DNA from: RGIG5579 sp045597125 | Lineage (GTDB): Bacteria > Bacillota > Clostridia > Oscillospirales > SIG627 | DNA length: 31,507 nt | Reading direction: 5' to 3' | NCBI GenBank assembly: GCA_045597125.1 | Contig: JAZODR010000048.1 | Coordinates: 1-31,507 of the forward strand | In this document: positions 29,595 to 31,507 of the stretch, in pieces | Numbering within the stretch: position 1 is the stretch's first letter | How the letters are laid out: every line of letters begins with the position of its first letter | Notes under the pieces: model-generated | What the model saw: the letters and a program-made list of their open reading frames with translations, nothing else | What the model was told of the DNA's origin: nothing | The model's database searches: none | Made by a program: the position numbers and the translations under genes

Positions 29595-29671
29595 GGGCCT
29601 TTAGCTCAGTTGGTTAGAGCAACCGGCTCATAACCGGTAGGTCCCGGGTTCGAACCCCTGAAGGCCCACCA
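29595..29671 (+). tRNA. tRNA with anticodon CAT (elongator Met or lysidine-type Ile2)
   Basis: A 77-nt cloverleaf with encoded CCA: acceptor GGGCCTT/AAGGCCC, D arm GCTCAGTTGGTTAGAGC, anticodon arm ACCGG-CTCATAA-CCGGT, T loop TTCGAAC. It is not initiator tRNA, because the first base pair is G-C and the three-GC anticodon stem is absent. The body closely resembles Gram-positive tRNA-Ile(CAU), including C4 and C5 in the acceptor stem, so Ile2 (modified by TilS) is a real alternative to elongator Met. The T stem CCGGG/CCCTG contains one C-T mismatch. Confidence 0.9.
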
Positions 29672-29711
29672 CTTCTTTACAAACGTCAATTTCAGTGTAT
29701 TATAATATTGT

Positions 29712-29787
29712 AGGGGTATAGCTCAGCAGGTAGAGCATCGGTCTCCAAAACCGAGTGCCGAGGGTTCGATTCCTTCTGCCCCTGCCA
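29712..29787 (+). tRNA. tRNA-Trp (anticodon CCA)
   Basis: A 76-nt cloverleaf with encoded CCA: acceptor AGGGGTA/TGCCCCT, D arm GCTCAGCAGGTAGAGC, anticodon arm TCGGT-CTCCAAA-ACCGA (reads TGG), T loop TTCGATT. It is 40 nt after the CAU tRNA and probably processed from the same transcript. A TATAAT at 29701-29706 in the spacer lacks a well-placed -35. Confidence 0.95.
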
Positions 29788-29790
29788 AGT

Positions 29791-29848
29791 GCGATAAATC
29801 CCAACTTCATTACCGTGATAGGTGATGCGTTCGGATTTATTGTTTTAA
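29791..29848 (+). terminator. Terminator of the tRNA pair
   Basis: A long branched-free hairpin: ATAAATCC (29794-29801) with GGATTTAT (29833-29840), AAC with GTT, and an apical CATTACC (29808-29814) with GGTGATG (29821-29827), followed by TGTTTT. Moderately strong. Confidence 0.65.
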
Positions 29849-29867
29849 TATCACAAACATAAAAAGT

Positions 29868-29900
29868 AAGGCAGAGAGCGAAAACTCTCTGCCTTTGCTA
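29868..29900. terminator. Terminator of the minus-strand unknown gene pair
   Basis: A perfect 11-bp stem AAGGCAGAGAG (29868-29878) with CTCTCTGCCTT (29885-29895). On the minus strand it is followed by ACTTTTTATG and sits 30 bp past the stop of the gene at 29926-30588. The plus strand has a weaker T-rich continuation. Confidence 0.88.
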
Positions 29901-29925
29901 TATTTTGAGAAAATTTATGAAATAA

Positions 29926-30588
29926 TTAATATTCTGATAGTTTTAAATATTCCAGGTCATTAATAATTGATTCGTATCGTTGTTTAGTTGAGTTATAGTA
30001 TTTATTAAAATATATGCTACCATAAACCAATGCACTCGTAATACCAATTGCCAATATTATGAAAAATGCAATGGATAACCAAAATTCATAGTCTATTATT
30101 GACTTGTCAATCTCTTTAATTAGTGTTGCTATAAAAGTTAATACAGATGTGGTGATTGTGATAAAAATACGATTTTTCCTCTTGTCAGCTTTATTAACAT
30201 TATCTATGTATTTTTGATATTTAGATATTAATTCACATAATTTTTCTTTTGTATCAATTGAGAATTCTTTCTCTAAAATATCTTTTAACAGGTCGATTTT
30301 TTCTTTGTATACTTTTATGCGCTCTTCTGCATTTTTCTTGCGATTTATTGTGTCGAAAATATAAAGAACAATTAATGACGCAGCACAAAATCCCACACCA
30401 ATTAGAAACCAATATTGTTTAGGGAAAAACAACATCAAGAAAAATATTGAAAGCAGCGATAAAAACAAAACTATTATAGATATAATAACGGTTATTTTAA
30501 CGCCTTTTGGAAATCTATTCAACCCAAGCTTTATATTGCTTTGCTTCTTCCTATGTTCATAATAATCTAAGATGATGTTCTCTATCAT
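29926..30588 (-). CDS. Unknown membrane protein, two TM pairs around a coiled coil
   Basis: A 220-residue protein I do not recognise. It has two hydrophobic pairs: about residues 31-53 and 58-78, then about 142-160 and 168-192. Between them lies a charged helical stretch (about 80-135) rich in Lys, Glu and Ile/Leu, likely a cytoplasmic coiled coil. The layout superficially recalls SLATT-type membrane proteins of conflict systems, but I see no diagnostic motif. AAAGGAG on the minus strand precedes the ATG. It lies 40 nt downstream of another unknown gene on the same strand and ends before a terminator, so the two probably form one operon. Very AT-rich, weak codon bias. Confidence 0.68.
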   Translation of the reverse strand: MIENIILDYYEHRKKQSNIKLGLNRFPKGVKITVIISIIVLFLSLLSIFFLMLFFPKQYWFLIGVGFCAASLIVLYIFDTINRKKNAEERIKVYKEKIDLLKDILEKEFSIDTKEKLCELISKYQKYIDNVNKADKRKNRIFITITTSVLTFIATLIKEIDKSIIDYEFWLSIAFFIILAIGITSALVYGSIYFNKYYNSTKQRYESIINDLEYLKLSEY

Positions 30589-30628
30589 ATTTTTTCTCCT
30601 TTACAATGAATTATTAATCATAATAATT

Positions 30629-31507
30629 TTAATAACCATAATCTTTGATGATATTAATTAGTATTTCTCGGTCTTTTTTTACCTCCTCTTTCGAATAAAA
30701 ACCATGCTTACAATTTAGACATTCTTGAGGATCGGTACGATCTCGAAGTGTATCATCAAATTTGCAATTTGGATATGCTTTGACAATTTTACCGTCAACA
30801 ATTTCAAAATGAAAGGCACTATCGGGGCAGAAGCCTTTATCTTCAATATACTTTTCGGCAAAAGCAAAGAATTTGATATTAGAAAGTTTTAATAATTGTT
30901 CATACGCATCTTTTCTGATAAATACTGCACCTGTTATAGGATCTTGGTAGTAAGACGCTTTATTGTTATTACAACAAATAATTTTATTGCCGTCATCGTT
31001 ATACCAACACATTTCCTCTAAATTTAAGGTAAGATTAAGCAAAGAAATGATTTCAGCCGGCGGCAGAACTAATCGGGTATCGTCAAACAAGCCAGAATTA
31101 TATGCAATATCCGGAACAGATTTACACAACCAAGGCCTATAAGTGCAATTTTTATAATTTAGCAGGTCGCCATTGTAATCGTCAATTTCTATAGTGAGAT
31201 ACCTTTCGTTTCCGTTATTAATTATTGTTTCATCTGCGGAAGAACACACAAACAAGTCATACGTGTCTTTCCATTTGTAATCCTCTTGGGGATCACGCAG
31301 AGAAATCCTGCAGGACAGCAATACCCACTCGTAACCGTCGAACTCGATAGGCTGCAGTATATTGAGAAGATTTTTCTTTGTTAGGTCAAGATCTTTCCAC
31401 CAAGCATCATCCTTTTTTATTGGTAGCTCAATGTGTGATAATATTTTATCGCACATTTTTTCTATTTTGGGTTGGAAAATTGGCAGAGAAGTCGGATCGT
31501 AGCCATG
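30629..31507 (-). CDS. Unknown protein with a C-terminal Cys cluster, 5' end beyond the window
   Basis: Visible as 275 residues from an ATG at 31456, but that ATG has no Shine-Dalgarno, and the frame continues upstream without a stop to the window edge, adding protein-like codons (GYDPTSLPIFQPKIEK). I therefore treat it as a 5'-truncated gene. The protein is soluble in character, rich in Asp, Asn, Trp and Cys, with a central CCNNNKASYYQDPITGAVFI and a C-terminal CPD...C...CLNC set that could bind a metal. No family is recognised. It is upstream of, and probably cotranscribed with, the two-TM-pair membrane protein. Confidence 0.65.
   Translation of the reverse strand, partial: HGYDPTSLPIFQPKIEKMCDKILSHIELPIKKDDAWWKDLDLTKKNLLNILQPIEFDGYEWVLLSCRISLRDPQEDYKWKDTYDLFVCSSADETIINNGNERYLTIEIDDYNGDLLNYKNCTYRPWLCKSVPDIAYNSGLFDDTRLVLPPAEIISLLNLTLNLEEMCWYNDDGNKIICCNNNKASYYQDPITGAVFIRKDAYEQLLKLSNIKFFAFAEKYIEDKGFCPDSAFHFEIVDGKIVKAYPNCKFDDTLRDRTDPQECLNCKHGFYSKEEVKKDREILINIIKDYGY

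Noticed and set aside
29676..29706. Possible separate promoter for tRNA-Trp (TTTACA and TATAAT)
   Set aside because: The 19-bp spacer is poor and the -10 ends only 5 bp before the tRNA. The strong promoter at 29544-29571 explains both tRNAs.
1..31507. CRISPR arrays, insertion sequences, prophage genes, toxin-antitoxin pairs, integration sites
   Set aside because: No spaced direct repeats, transposase or integrase motifs, or attachment-like duplications of the tRNA ends were seen anywhere in the window.

Overview
The window comes from a low-to-moderate-GC Firmicute of class Clostridia, most likely an uncultured gut lineage related to Oscillospirales or Christensenellales. The placement is inferred from the gene order (rpsD between rpsK and rpoA, ylxM-ffh-rpsP-khpA), strong AGGAGG ribosome binding sites, TTGACA/TATAAT promoters, Cys-rich (zinc-binding) S4, S14, L24 and L36, and an FMN-riboswitch-controlled ribU. 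No species can be named from sequence alone.

Layout. (1) 1-2529: the 3' part of tuf (EF-Tu), followed after only 9 nt by an FMN riboswitch and its terminator, then ribU (riboflavin uptake) overlapping a P-loop kinase of the uridine kinase type. (2) 2541-4823: the signal-recognition-particle operon ylxM-ffh-rpsP-khpA, ended by a bidirectional terminator shared with a small convergent membrane-protein gene. (3) 5306-20990: one uninterrupted S10-spc-alpha supercluster of 31 genes (rpsJ to rplQ, including secY, adk, map, infA and rpoA) driven by a promoter at 5306-5334 with a long structured leader. It includes rpmD and rpmJ, both under 60 codons. (4) 21060-23901: the glycolytic genes pgk and tpiA plus an unknown single-span membrane protein. 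(5) 23901-28087: tRNA-Thr, a GH28-like beta-helix protein, a GNAT acetyltransferase, an SPFH/stomatin-like protein, mutY and tRNA-Leu, as compact single-gene units with clear promoters and shared terminators. (6) 28146-31507: an AT-richer, mostly minus-strand stretch with a DUF2238-like membrane protein, a lipoprotein, a plus-strand tRNA pair (CAU and Trp), and two genes I do not recognise. The last of these appears to run off the window end.

The central block supplies ribosome assembly, protein export (SecY, Ffh), N-terminal Met removal (Map), initiation (IF-1) and RNA polymerase alpha, that is, the growth-rate-coupled expression machinery. I found no CRISPR array, insertion sequence, prophage or obvious defence island. 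The most interesting signals are regulatory or structural: a riboswitch abutting tuf, a hairpin/mini-ORF that separates the rplX Shine-Dalgarno from its start codon, an expanded KOW loop in L24, a repetitive charged tail on L17, and stop codons buried inside shared terminators.
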